A stretch of 64,000 nucleotides of DNA from Pollenia angustigena (lineage: Eukaryota > Arthropoda > Insecta > Diptera > Polleniidae). Below the pieces are notes generated by a model. It was not told the origin of the DNA, made no database searches, and saw only the letters and a program-made list of their open reading frames with translations. The stretch spans positions 200,464,208-200,528,207 of the forward strand of contig OV884058.1 in NCBI GenBank assembly GCA_930367215.1, read 5' to 3'. Both the position numbers and the translations under genes were made by a program. Position 1 is the stretch's first letter. Each line of letters opens with the position of its first letter. This document shows positions 34,571-45,370 of the stretch, one piece after another.

Positions 34571-35364
34571 ATTTTTTGACCAAATGAATTTGACACCTAA
34601 TCTTTATGTAAAATTGTCCGCTGAATCCGAATATGAAGTCAGAATTTTCAAAAGTAGAACAGTAGATATTCCAAAATAACCGTTATTTGTGTTTTTAAAA
34701 AAGATGCTGTGACTGAAATGCAAATATCCAAAAAATAAAATTTTAGCCTATTTCAATACGAACCTTACAGACAAAGTTACAGAAGATTAATTGAATTAAC
34801 CCACGGCAAATAAATATACAAAGCTAAATTTTTAGTAACAATAAATATTAAAAATTGCTTAAAAGTGTTGAATTTCTATGTGGGTTAATTTACTAAATCT
34901 TCTGTAGCTTTGTGATTTTTGTACCAATCTATGTCTTGTTGGGCGCAAAATGTTCATATTAAAACAATCGAATGTCGCATGCAACAAAACATTAGGATTT
35001 TTAAATCATTGGTTTAAAAAAAATAACTTGAAAAATTTAACAAAATCATAAAATTTTCAATAAAGCTTGAACTTTTGTCCCCTGTAACTTTGTCATTTCT
35101 TGACCAATCTTCACAAGCAATCGATGGTTATTTTAGAAATTTTATAGCCTTTCACTAAAAAGAAGGAACTACATAATCCGTTTAAAATTAAAAATTTCGA
35201 ATTTTGCGCTTCAACTTCAACTACAACGGCTACTATAACTACGTATTCTGTTGACACAATTTTGAAACTGCCGTTTTTAACTTTCGACAGTTTGCAGCGC
35301 TATTCGTAATGTTGTACTACAGCGACTATTCTGTTCCCCACTTAACCTTTTACGACTCTCTGTA
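34571..35364. other. AT-rich stretch
   Basis: No gene or transposon end recognised. It contains an imperfect inverted pair (GATTAATTGAATTAACCCAC near 34,790 against GTGGGTTAATTTACTAAATC near 34,880), with TGTGGGTTAATT as the core. Confidence 0.35.
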
Positions 35365-35612
35365 TAAATCATATTTGAGTCTCATACGATTCTTGACATG
35401 AAAGACTCGTTAGATAATCTTTACCCACGTATGCAACAATTCCCACAACTATTGAAGAAGCGTATATCGCTGTGCTATGTAAGAATCTCAATCGTGTTAC
35501 AGTTTTTCCCCTGTGAGGAATCTTCTACGATTAAAAAATACGGTCATCGATGATCAAAGACGCTCTTCATGAGACTCTCAGTATCTCTTATACGATTGAA
35601 AATGATAGCTGG
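35365..35612. repeat. Dispersed repeat L, copy 2
   Basis: Same orientation as 19,372-19,620 and about 70-75% similar by eye. It is non-coding. Confidence 0.6.
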
Positions 35613-35696
35613 GTATGAAGTTATTATGTTTTTGTTTGAATATTTTTTTTTTATTAAAATCGAACAAAAATTGTAAAAAAAAAAACTAAATTTTAC

Positions 35697-35802
35697 TGCC
35701 TGTTTAACGATATCGAACGTCATCGTTCGCATAGAAAATTACATTAAAAACAAAAACAAACTTCGAAGAATGTTGATGACGTTCGAAATCCATGAACAGG
35801 CT
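35697..35802. mobile_element. Short foldback MITE
   Basis: The left arm CTGCCTGTTTAACGATATCG and the right arm ending CCATGAACAGGC are imperfect inverted repeats about 27 bases long sharing GAACGTCATC. About 106 bp, with no readable duplication. Confidence 0.5.
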
Positions 35803-36039
35803 GTTAATGTGTTCGATTTTTTCGAAGATTTTTCGAAACTTGAAGGACGATTTTTTTATTTTTCGCAAGAAATTGACGATTTTCTCTTACATTTATCTGG
35901 CAGCCCTGATTAGACTCCATTACATCGCAAATAAATCACTGTTTGCTGTAAATCCGAAAGCATTGCCAACATTACCATGAAAGGCGATGCTACAGACAAA
36001 TAATTCGTCATTTTTTTATTACTCATGTCATTGCAAATC

Positions 36040-36260
36040 ATTTGGAGGAGAAATAGGCCCAACAAAACGGTGCAACATGCACTTTATTGAGCCAAAAATT
36101 TTATGATCAATTTATCTCAAGAAATGGACCTATCAATTGGGCACCTCATTTAACCAGCTTTGGACTATATTTTGTGGGGAAAACGTAAAATCTCTGGACT
36201 ATGCTTATAAACCAGCAACGGTTAAGTCAACATTCGGCGAACTGTTGATAAAACAAACCG
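36040..36260 (+). pseudogene. Mariner-type transposase relic, left part
   Basis: Plus-strand bases read, with stops, NKTVQHALY, FMINLSQEMDLSIGHL and further on TSNG. They line up with the C-terminal third of mariner-type transposases (QxGAxxH, ISRNGDxxWPPRS, then KPATxxEL). The hAT element at 36,269 interrupts it, and a few more codons resume after 38,527. No function remains. Confidence 0.45.
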
Positions 36261-36713
36261 GGTATGCTTAGGGATGAAACGATACCTCTAAGGTATCGAT
36301 ACCTTACTCGATGTGGTATCGATCGTAAAGTATCGATACCTACTTAGTATCGAAAAAAAAGTATCGATACTTAGTTACTTGTATCGGTACTTGCATCGGT
36401 TTGTATGATAAAAGAATAGAAAGCATCATTTAAAAACGTTCTTATAAGTGTTTTGTTACTACCTATACAATAAAAAAAGAACTACGACCTGTTAGCATTT
36501 TTGTGCAAAACGATAAGTGTAAAGGTTGAGACCACTTTTAGTTACCACCTAGTACCAATTTCCTTTCGAAAAATCTTTTTTATCTTAGGAAACAAAATTT
36601 TATAGAACGTTCAGGATAACAACCTTCATTCACCTTTTATTCCAATAATCAACAATGTCACTATGAATTTATTTTAAATGTAAATATGTATGTATTTTAT
36701 TTTTAAAATGATA

Positions 36714-37203
36714 CATACAAATCCCGATAATTCGTACCTGATTAATCGTAATTCCCGATAATTCGTAATAAACTGTCAGTCCCTTGAAAAAATCTCGTTA
36801 ATTCGTAAAATTTCCATACATTTTGATCCCTTCGATAATTCGTAATTTTTTTTTTCAAATAAAATCGTCTTTACCTCTTATAAATCGTAATTGTTTGCTA
36901 ACTACCACTTATAATTCGTAATAAAAACAACAGAAACATGGAAAGAATTATTTTTTGGTTGCCGATATTTTTTTTTGCGTGTGTTTTTGCTTGTGTGTGT
37001 TTATTTTCTTAAGATCTGTTTGTTACATGAATAATTTTTATATATATTATTTTTAACAATTGTCTTTTATTTTTTTTTTTTTTATTGTTTTAGTAAATAA
37101 ATTGAAAACCCCCGTTAATTCGTATTAATTTTATTTATACCCTGGTAAAACGAAAACCCCTATAATTCGTCCCTTGCAATTACGAATTATCGGGACTCTA
37201 CTG
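36714..37203. mobile_element. Pogo-like MITE
   Basis: Ends are CATACAAATCCCGATAATTCG (left, after TA) and its near-complement ending CGGGACTCTACTG. The CAGTAGAGTCCC end with the CGATAATTCG block is pogo/Tigger-like. The interior repeats ATAATTCGTAA many times on both strands. 490 bp with no transposase. Confidence 0.55.
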
Positions 37204-37212
37204 TTTTATATA

Positions 37213-37616
37213 AAGGGTGGTAAAACCATAACCATAACCATAACCTAACCTAACCTAACCTACCATTGGGAGGTACACAATTGAGCAGCGCGTTGAGATT
37301 AATAAAGCCTTTTACGAAAATGGGCGTTCAATCAAATGCATTTAATGCACATCGTGAGTTTTTTGGTCAGTATAATCGACCAAATGTTTCCACAATCGGG
37401 AGAATTGCGCGTAAATTTGAGCAAACCGGGTCTGTAGGAAATGGGAAAATATATGTGCATGCTCCCGAGTTAGTTCTGCGGCTGGCGGCGTCTTCGAAAA
37501 TGAGGTCGGCCAACAATTATCGTGAATGGTGTTCGCTATCGCGGATGATAACGGACTTCTTATAGCCAGAAATTGAGGAAATCGACCTAGACGATATGTG
37601 GTTTATAGGTGTTGAC
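37213..37616 (+). pseudogene. Mariner-type transposase relic B1 (5' part)
   Basis: It begins with the family end AAGGGTGGT after TA. The 99-codon frame 37,266-37,565 and its alternate frames match the N-terminal helix-turn-helix region of the copies at 40,055 and 47,820 (IEQRVE, then ENGRS, then GQYNRPNVSTIGRIARKFEQTGSV). The region between end and start codon is replaced by CCATAA/CCTAA repeats. The catalytic DDE part is missing, and a hAT MITE interrupts the 3' side at 37,617. Confidence 0.65.
37226..37264 (+). repeat. (CCATAA)3(CCTAA)3 telomere-like stretch
   Basis: Three CCATAA units are followed by three CCTAA units and a partial one. CCTAA is the complement of the ancestral insect telomere repeat TTAGG, which Diptera have lost as a telomere sequence. 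Here it sits inside a mariner relic between the terminal repeat and the transposase start, so a simple-repeat expansion is more likely than telomeric origin. Confidence 0.7.
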
Positions 37617-38279
37617 TAGGGATGCCAAACGGGACCAGGTTTTTTGAAACCCCGTATTCGGGATTTTAATTAAAAAAAAAAAGGATCCCGGGACGGATCG
37701 GAATTTTTCGGGATTTCATATATAAAAGCCAATTTTAAAAATACATATAATTATAATTTAATGTTTATGTATAAGAATTAAAACAAATTAATGCATGAAG
37801 AAAATTAAACTCATTACAAAATAAAACAGTTTAATGTATTCTTTTGAAGTAATATGGAAGTATTATGTATTAAAACTTATATTTTAAAAAGATTCTTAAA
37901 CAAATTAATGACGTCAGATAATTGATACCTTATTTTATTGCAAACATATGCTGCCGACGAAACCAATATTCACATTCAACACTTCTGGGTGGTATCGTAA
38001 ATAAATAACTACAGATATGCTATACGGAAATATTTAATTTAATATATAAATTAAATTTTTTTTTTTATAAATTTATTCACACCAATATTTCGGCACTTCC
38101 ATTAAGTGCCTTCTTCAGGGTTTTTTTCTTTTTAACAAAATTAACAATTTTTTAAAAACAAATTTAACAATAAAATGAAAAAACTAAAAAAATTTTTGTA
38201 TGGGTTCGTCAGCTTCTCCAATTGTAGCAGATATAGTTATGGAAAAATTGGATTTCGGTATTCGGGATTGGCATCCCTA
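37617..38279. mobile_element. hAT MITE nested in the mariner relic
   Basis: Inverted ends TAGGGATGCCAA / TTGGCATCCCTA with an 8-bp duplication differing at one base (GTGTTGAC 37,609-37,616; GTGTTTAC 38,280-38,287). Subterminal CGGGAT motifs occur at both ends. Around 38,060-38,120 a TTTCGGCACTTCCATTAAGTGCC hairpin with AAATTTATT resembles a retroelement 3' tail, possibly captured. 663 bp. Confidence 0.75.
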
Positions 38280-38565
38280 GTGTTTACTTGTCAAACGGTT
38301 TCTTGGTACCGTTACTGCTGCTCCAGCTTTGGAAAATAATCAAAAATTTTAGATCAATTTTAATACCAAAGTGAAACGATTACTTTTGACCGATACCGAG
38401 TATTTTTTTACCGATACTACTTGGTACTCGGTTGCTAAGTATCGATTACAAAAATACTTGGTACTTATATAAAAGTATCGAATATGTACTTGTATTTACT
38501 CGTATCGTTTCATCCCTAGGTATGCTTGAAAAAATTATGAAAATTATGTTTAAACATTTAGAGGC

Positions 38566-38990
38566 ACCTTTTGGGTTAGAGATTAGCGATTAAATTAACT
38601 TTAATCTCCGTATTTACTTTTTGAGTTGTATTTTTTTAAACTGTTTTTGCTAGTTTAAGCGGCCAACGGTGGTGGTTTAAACCTTAACTGTCATGCATAC
38701 ACATGCTTGACATAAACAACTTTTGCAAAAATATTAACAAAAAATACATTTTAAAACATGATATATTGCTGAGCACTTTTATATAACTTTTCCATTCTAT
38801 ATTTTTTCTTTAAACACAACAAATTTCTACCTTGTAAACAATATTAAATTCGCGCATTTATTTGTGCTCAGTATGGCAGCGTTATATGGATTAAGCCACC
38901 ACCCAAAAATATCAAATTCAATTGATACTAGATTAACTTTATTCTCAGATTAGCTAATTATAGGATTAAATTAACTTTTATCTCAAACCC
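38566..38990. mobile_element. Possible MITE with GATTAAATTAAC inverted ends
   Basis: The left end TTTTGGGTTAGAGATTAGCG and right end (AAGTTAATCT..., then ATCTCAAACCCAAAAA) are imperfect inverted repeats of about 35 bases. The interior is non-coding. Target duplication was not resolved. Confidence 0.45.
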
Positions 38991-40054
38991 AAAAATTGGC
39001 TATTAATGTCATAAAATTTATAAGCTAATTAAGCCAAGTCAATCCATTGAATTTATATCATTGCATAAGTTCAGATAACGTTTTACTCTGTTTAAAAATG
39101 TATTAGTTTACATAATCATTGGCCAGAGTAGGACAAATGCAATTATTCAGCCAGCTATTTTTTTTACATTCTCAAATGCTTTTTTTAATTTCCTACTTGA
39201 AAAAAAATTGTAGGTTATTTCTGTTACCAATAATTGATTTATTTTACAGTTTCTTTTCTTAAGTTTCCATAAGAAAATCTATTAAAATCAATTTTCCATC
39301 AACTTAAAACATTGAACTTTTCATTGACTTTTCATCATGATGAAGTTGATGGCACAAATTCAAAACTGAACATTGAATGGTGATTGCAAGTGGAAAATTG
39401 TTTTGGTTTTTGCCACTTTTATTTATTTTTTGTGTTTTTAACAAAGACTACCCAGATTTGTGTGGATTTTACCGGAAATTCATGTTAAATTTGAGGTGAG
39501 CGTTGCTGTGGTGGTAGAGGTGATTACGATGTTGATGATGATGATATTTGGTGTTTGAGGTATTAAAATTGTGATGATTGACCGCAAATTAATGTGTGTA
39601 GATTTTAATATTTCACGCTCTAAGTAAATATAATTTGTTTTATATAACAACATGTATAAAAACAAAACTGCAAATAAAACTACCCACTCTTCAACAAACA
39701 ATCGGGTTAGTATTAAGACATTTAGAAGCATTAATAAATTTTAAAATGTGTTTTAAAAATCATTAAAAATGTTAATTTTCTTATATCATTCTTTTTTGAG
39801 TTTTAACATATTAATTTAGTTTAGTTTTTTTAATAGACATAAATAGAAATCTTATTTTAGTTTTAATTACACTCTGCTACACATACAGTTTGCAGGGGTT
39901 CTCTTACAGCAATTCTTTTTTTACAAAAGTGTTTATATTTTTAAAAAGATCTCCCCTTCTCTACCCTGTTTAGTAATTCCAACTCTTTATTACTATTAAA
40001 AACGGATTTTTTGTAAAAAATGGCAAAAAATTGGCTAAACAAGATTTTAAAATA
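38991..40054. other. AT-rich intergenic stretch
   Basis: No gene or element end recognised. A short GAT-rich microsatellite-like patch lies near 39,528-39,548. Confidence 0.4.
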
Positions 40055-40968
40055 ATGGGTAAATTTTAAGGGCCGATGTTGAATGCGAACCACACATAAA
40101 CGTCAAGTTTTTACTGCATTTCATTTGACATTTCTCAATTTTAGACTAACTCAATTTGAACCATGGAAAGAACACAATCGAGCAACGCGTTGAAGTTATT
40201 CAGGCTTATTATGAAAATGGGCGTTCAAATCAAAATGCATTTTGTGCACGACGTGATTTTTGTGGTCAGCATAATCGACCAAATGTGTGCACAGTTAATT
40301 CGTTAACAAGCAGAAATGCCGCATTTGGCCAAGTGAGAATCCACGAGTGATTTTTGAAAAACCGATGCATCCACAAAGAGTGACTGTTTAGTGCGGTTTA
40401 TGCACTGGCGGCGTCATTGGGCCGTATACTTTCCAAAGTGAGGCCGGTCAGGCAGTAACTGTGAATGGTGTTCGCTATCGTAAGATGATAACGAGCTTTT
40501 TATGGCCCGAATTGGAAGATATGGATGTGCACGATATGTGGTTTCATTAGGATGGTACCACACAGCTAACGAAGCAATGGCTCTTTTGTGCGAAAAATTT
40601 AATAGCCGTGTTATTTCAAGTGTTGGCGATGTCAATTGGCTGCCAAGATCATGTGATTTGTCACCGTTGGATTTATTTCTTTGGGGTTATTTCAAAGAAA
40701 AGGTGTACGTCGATAAGCCAGCAACAATTCAAGAGCTTAAGGATGAGATAATTTGGAACATTTATGGGATGGAACCTCAATTATGCACCAGCGTCATCGA
40801 AAATTTGGGCCATCGGTAGGAAGTGCCGCCGATGTTGCGGCGGCCATTTGGCCAATATTATGTTCCATACACAACTGAACCATACTAATATTATCATAAT
40901 AAAAAGAATTGGCAATAATTTGTGTTTTATTCAAAATCAACATCGGCCTTTAAAATTGAACCACCCTT
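40055..40968 (+). mobile_element. Mariner-type element B2, internally deleted
   Basis: Terminal repeats (left GTAAATTTTAAGGGCCGATG, right complement ending CCACCCTT) with TA at the right edge (40,969-40,970). It encodes remnants of the N-terminal HTH (IEQRVEVIQAYYENGRSNQN, then QHNRPNV) and the C-terminal part (FLWGYFKEKVYVDKPATIQE, then DEII). The middle, including most of the DDE domain, is deleted and stops interrupt the rest. 914 bp against about 1.3 kb expected for an intact copy. Confidence 0.75.
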
Positions 40969-41036
40969 TACTTATTTACTACACTGAAATTGCACATAAG
41001 AGATTATTTTTTGCATTAATAGATACATTATAATGT

Positions 41037-41412
41037 ATGATGCAAAACGCTGACTTCGACGAAATGCTCTTACTAATTGAGCTTGCTGCGTGGAAAAGCA
41101 TTAAGAAAGTGATATACAACGTCTTAGGCAAAAATCGTTCTCCTACTGCTCGAATATACGTAGACACCATGCTTAGAGCTTTTGATGTCAACAAAAATTC
41201 ATTTTTAAAATTCTCATATGGATTACTTTGAGATCCAGTTGTCAACAGAATCTGATGAGCATGGTGAAAAATTTCATCAGGCATGCGCACCTATTGAAGA
41301 ACGCTATAAAGGCAAAAGCATTCATTCGCTTATCGCTGAAATATGCTGGACATTGTATGATAATGAAGTGGATTTTTTTTTCACGCTAAATTTTTGGGGT
41401 ACTTTTAAATAA
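41037..41412 (+). pseudogene. Relic of an unnamed arthropod repeat protein
   Basis: Two frames joined by a shift encode ARIYVDTMLRAFDVNKNSFLKFSYGLL and then ESDEHGEKFHQACAPIEERYKGK and AEICWTLYDN. The order SxEHGExFHQ, then IExRYxGK, then AxxCWxL resembles the C-terminal end of an uncharacterised protein family that I recall being repeated in many arthropod genomes and possibly mobile. This is a memory-based match and its function is unknown. The frame is broken and ends at a poly-T stretch, so it is not expected to be functional. Confidence 0.4.
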
Positions 41413-42724
41413 ATATTTTTAATAAATGCGAAATTAACCTTAAGGTCTCTTTTGTTGTGTCTCATTTCTGACATTCTGGCTGAATTTTCCGTTTTGGTGT
41501 ATTTAGGGACTTAAAGTAAACTTTCACGGATAATATTTTTGGGGAACATTTTAACCCCTCTTGTTTGCTCTTTTTAAAAAGAAGGACAAAAACGACCCAT
41601 ACTTTGAGGAGTTAGAGGGTTAACACATTATACAAAAATGTTCTCCATAACATTCTACATAAATTTGCTGAACCCATTTTATACCTAAAATGTAAGGGTC
41701 ACATGGTTTCTTATGCGGATTAACAATAAGAATATGCCAAGGCTGGGAGTCTTTAACCCCCCCTCAAATAAAATTCAGATGTAAACTTTCAAAACGCCGA
41801 TACACGTGTCTTTTTTTGCCTCCTCTATCAAAATTTGTAGGCCGGACCTTGTAATTTTGGAAAAAAATGATTTTTTTTACAGTGTTATTAGTTAAAATAA
41901 ACTTAACAAAAGAAAAATCTATGAATGACGAAAAGCTCAAATTTTTGATAAAATTTATTTTTTTTTATTGCAATTTTTTTATTGCAAAAGTAGTGTGCGC
42001 TTATTAGAGAAATTCAAATAGCAACACTACAAATACTGCATTTATTACATTTTTTGGTTTAAACATTTTAGAAACTTGAAGAAAATTTGCCTAAATAAAC
42101 GTGACTGAAAAATAGCTAAATGGATTTTTTGATAACTAAACGATGTATAAATCTAGTCACTTATTGGCTTAATTGGCAATACTGTTCCTCTCAGTAAAAA
42201 ACTCCGACTTTCTGAAAGAAGACTTTTGTAGTGATAACTAATGGGAATTAGTACAATCTTTAACCTTAAACGGGCATGCCTTATTTGGGTTTGGAGTGGG
42301 AAAAGGTGCCCATCCAGCGGATTTGGATGAATTTTCCATGGACTTTTCGAAATTATTTTTTTAACAAGCATAATTCCTAAATCCTCATCGATGTTCTCAT
42401 TTCTTATATACCAGGGCCCTTCGTTTATAGTTTTAAGCGGGGTTTAAAAAACTGCAGTCAAAACCAAAACTAATCGCACAAAAAATGAAAATTTGTGTAC
42501 AACTTTTGGCTTTTTGAGTTGGTTTGACAGCGACTGTTTATGAATCAGAAGTAAAAGCAACCGTGTTTTTTTTTTTGCCAACGACAAATGAAGAAGTGGA
42601 AGAAACTGCAGTTTTTCTACCGACGATGGTTTTGAGAACTTTCGATTGTTTCCTTTACATAAGCTCGATATTGTAATTTCTAGCCGTTTCCCATATTTGA
42701 ATACAATAAGTCCAAATCAGTTAT
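41413..42724. other. Intergenic stretch
   Basis: No supported gene. A poly-T/poly-A patch lies around 41,870-41,980. The other frames here lack features. Confidence 0.4.
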
Positions 42725-43080
42725 AAGCCTCGTTCACAATAGGCAGCAACATTTTCACTGGTGTTCATTATGGAGCAACAATTTTTTTCACAACCACACA
42801 TATTTTCAATTAAGAAAACGTTTCCAAAATTTTCCCACAACAATATTACAGGTATGTATGTATATGTATTTGAATTTTTTAAAACACTTTATTAAAATTT
42901 TCATTCAAAACTAAATAAAATAAAAAAAAATTTTGCTGAAGTAGAAGTAGACACAACTTTTAAAAAAAAAATTTAAGTTGCATTTTTGTTTATAAAATGA
43001 AAGAAAAATATATGAAATATTTTGGGAAGAAATAAGACAGAAGAAAAATGAAATTGTTGCTGACATTGTGAACGTAGCTT
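42725..43080. mobile_element. MITE with GTTCACAAT inverted ends
   Basis: The left end AAGCCTCGTTCACAATAGGC and the right end TGACATTGTGAACGTAGCTT are imperfect inverted repeats of about 27 bases (shared CGTTCACAAT and AGCAACA). About 356 bp, non-coding, duplication unclear. Confidence 0.55.
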
Positions 43081-43879
43081 AAAACGGCTTTTTACAGAAT
43101 GATTCTATAGCCAAGCTCTAGTTTAGATTTGTTACTAATTTGCAAGTGAAGTTTAGCTTTAAGTGAAGTCTCTTGGTTTAATTTTATCGACGAGAAGTCG
43201 AACATTGAAATCAGAGATGGTAAAGTCAGTAAAGTTGTATTTTTTTCAGTACCAATTTTATTGCAAAGGAACTGAAGTGCCCTAATGACATCTTTAGTAC
43301 AAATTAAAGATTTCACATTAAAACTTTTTGGCTAATAAGCTAATGTTTCCAGATAACAGTAGAATTGCCTGAGGCAAGTTTTCGTCGGCGAATGTGGAAT
43401 AGATTCTTTCATTTCAAAATATGATTAAAAACCAAGCAAGGAAATTGCCTTTAAGTAAATACTGTATTGAATTTAATTCAGACAAAAGATTGACTAAATT
43501 CTAATGAATCTTGCAGGCGTTGGTATCAGTTAAAAAAAAAACAAGCACGGTTTAGTAGTTTTGCTGATCTCTGATCTTAATAAAGGCCAAGTTATTGTAA
43601 CATTATTAAATTAAGAGTGGACCATTTCCTCTGGGGTAAACCTCAAGTTTTAAATTTTTGGCTCGCTTACTCAAATTCGCCAATTTTTCAGCCAAGGTTT
43701 AACTTGACTAAGATGGTCGTTTAGTTGACGAGAAACTTCTGGCGGATTCACATATGAACTAAGAATGCCTGTATCACCTGCAAATATAAAAATGGCCTGT
43801 TTTGATATCGACAACTATGGTTTGACAGCTAAGAATGTTAAACTGTATTGACATTTCTGTCCTGCAAGGTCTGGCAAGT
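43081..43879. other. Intergenic stretch
   Basis: Nothing recognised apart from short featureless open frames. Confidence 0.35.
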
Positions 43880-44690
43880 CATCACGAATCGTTTAACGCT
43901 AGAGCAACGCTTCTTAATTGTGGAAATTTACTTTGAAAAATCAAATATGTCCGCGAAGTTTGTAGAGCACTTCGTCCATTTAACGAAGCTCATGTCTGGT
44001 TAAATGGCTACGTTAATAAGCAAAATTGACGTATAAGGAGTGTAGACAATTCTCACGCCATTAATGAATCAACACTACATCCATTATAATTGACTGTTTG
44101 GTGTGGTTTACACGCTCTTACGAAATGAGCTAGGAGCTGCTGTTGCGGTAAATGGCGAGAGCTATTTTACTATTCTGGCAAATTTTTTTACCCTAAAATT
44201 AATCAACAGCCATATTCTGTAACTCGCTTAGCTAAATCTCGATCGCTTAAATGCCTTAGAGAATAAAAAATATAACATTTTTAGCAATGACATTAAAAGC
44301 TGAAATTGCGGCGAATTAAATGAGTCTGGCATTGCCAATTTACGCAATGCGCGTTACAATATTGCATTCGTAGCCAATTTTTAGCGATAAAGATTTAGCG
44401 TTAGCGAATAACAGAATACGGCCACAGTTTAACATCAACGACATTTGATTCCAACAATGGCGTAACTTGCTATACAGCGCGCTGAACAATCGATTGTATG
44501 CAAAATCAATTTGATGACAAATTTATTTACAGAAGTGGAATTATAGACTGGCCCCATCGTTCATGAGTTTTAATGGATTACTTTTTATGGCGCTATGTTG
44601 GGTTTTCGTTTAAGGCGTCAAACCAACAACTTTTGAAGCATTGAAAGCGAATATTTAAGCCAGACGTCATACGGCCAGATTTATTGGAAA
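43880..44690 (+). pseudogene. Mariner-type transposase relic, second family, split by a MITE
   Basis: Plus-strand remnants in shifting frames: FNEAHVWLNGYVNKQN (DDE-domain HFxLNGYVNKQNxRxW motif), then a VWF region, then, after the insertion at 44,200-44,415, FQQWRNLL and ALKANI-like residues near the C-terminus. Many stops and indels are present. It belongs to a different mariner-type lineage from the B copies. Confidence 0.55.
44200..44415. mobile_element. MITE inside the mariner relic
   Basis: The left end GCCATATTCTGTAACTCGC and the right end GCGAATAACAGAATACGGC are imperfect inverted repeats of about 32 bases. Near-centre GCAATGCGCGTTAC. About 215 bp, non-coding. Confidence 0.6.
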
Positions 44691-44699
44691 AGTAGTCAT

Positions 44700-45167
44700 A
44701 AATTAAACTAATCTAGTGGACCATGTAACTTGAAGCCGGAAATCATGTTTAAAAAACAAGTGCAAAGAAAATTTCTTCCAGATTTTTATAAAAATGATTT
44801 CATTGTAACAATATTTCTGACTTGTTTTATTATTTTTAGTTCTCATGCAGGTAAAAATACCCCCTGTATAATCGCTTATCTTTGTATTAATTTTACGGCA
44901 ATAAAAAAGCTTTTCCTCACGATAAAGTTCACCAATGCGGCATTTCAATAGGCAAATCATGTTGAAACATTGTAGAGGTTTTTGTTTTCGAATTTTCAGA
45001 TTGAATTTGACATTTATGTAGAAGCAAACAAAATTTGTGTTGAAAAATTAAATTTTATTTTTGTCAATTGCAATTTTTGTTACAGTAATTCTTGAGTTTA
45101 ATGTTTATACTCAGTTTCATTAACTCTGCAATTCTGTTTTGTTTTTCAAATCTCACACTTCTCAACT
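44700..45167. other. Intergenic stretch
   Basis: Opposed short open frames (44,703-44,960) have no recognisable product. The sequence is AT-rich. Confidence 0.35.
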
Positions 45168-45370
45168 AAAGGGGTCTGTACACGGTCAAGCATTTTTCAT
45201 CAAGCGCTATGGTAGTAAGTATTAGTGAAAATGTGTTTGTATGTGTGACACCGATGATGCTGGATAGAACATCAAAAAATTTAGATATGACGGCGGACAT
45301 TACGTCCAGTACACGTACACGAGTGAATTCGCCGTGACGGCAAGCATTTTGACCGTGTACAGACCCCTTT
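45168..45370. mobile_element. 203-bp MITE with perfect 22-bp inverted ends
   Basis: AAAGGGGTCTGTACACGGTC at the left is matched perfectly over 22 bases by the complement at 45,349-45,370. It is non-coding. No clear target duplication was read, so the superfamily is open. Confidence 0.75.

Larger units (their letters stand above)
36269..38518. mobile_element. 2.25-kb hAT element with perfect ends, host to three insertions
   Basis: Perfect 16-bp inverted ends TAGGGATGAAACGATA are flanked by GGTATGCT on both sides (36,261-36,268; 38,519-38,526). Each end has a cluster of GTATCGATAC palindromes and GTATCGGTAC variants (36,289-36,400 and 38,390-38,500), the usual arrangement of hAT subterminal transposase sites. 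Its interior is occupied by a pogo-like MITE (36,714-37,203), a mariner-type relic (from 37,213) and a second hAT MITE (37,617-38,279). No own transposase was seen. Confidence 0.85.

Noticed and set aside
35974..35978. ATG-GT on the minus strand as exon 1 of the GYSYP gene
   Set aside because: The spacing would allow a ~2-kb intron, but the site lies beside mariner-type relic sequence and has no TATA box at the right distance, so it is not annotated.
37226..37264. Internal telomere or chromosome-end fusion
   Set aside because: Only three CCTAA units, inside a mariner relic nested in a hAT element, in a fly-like genome; there is no flanking subtelomeric sequence.
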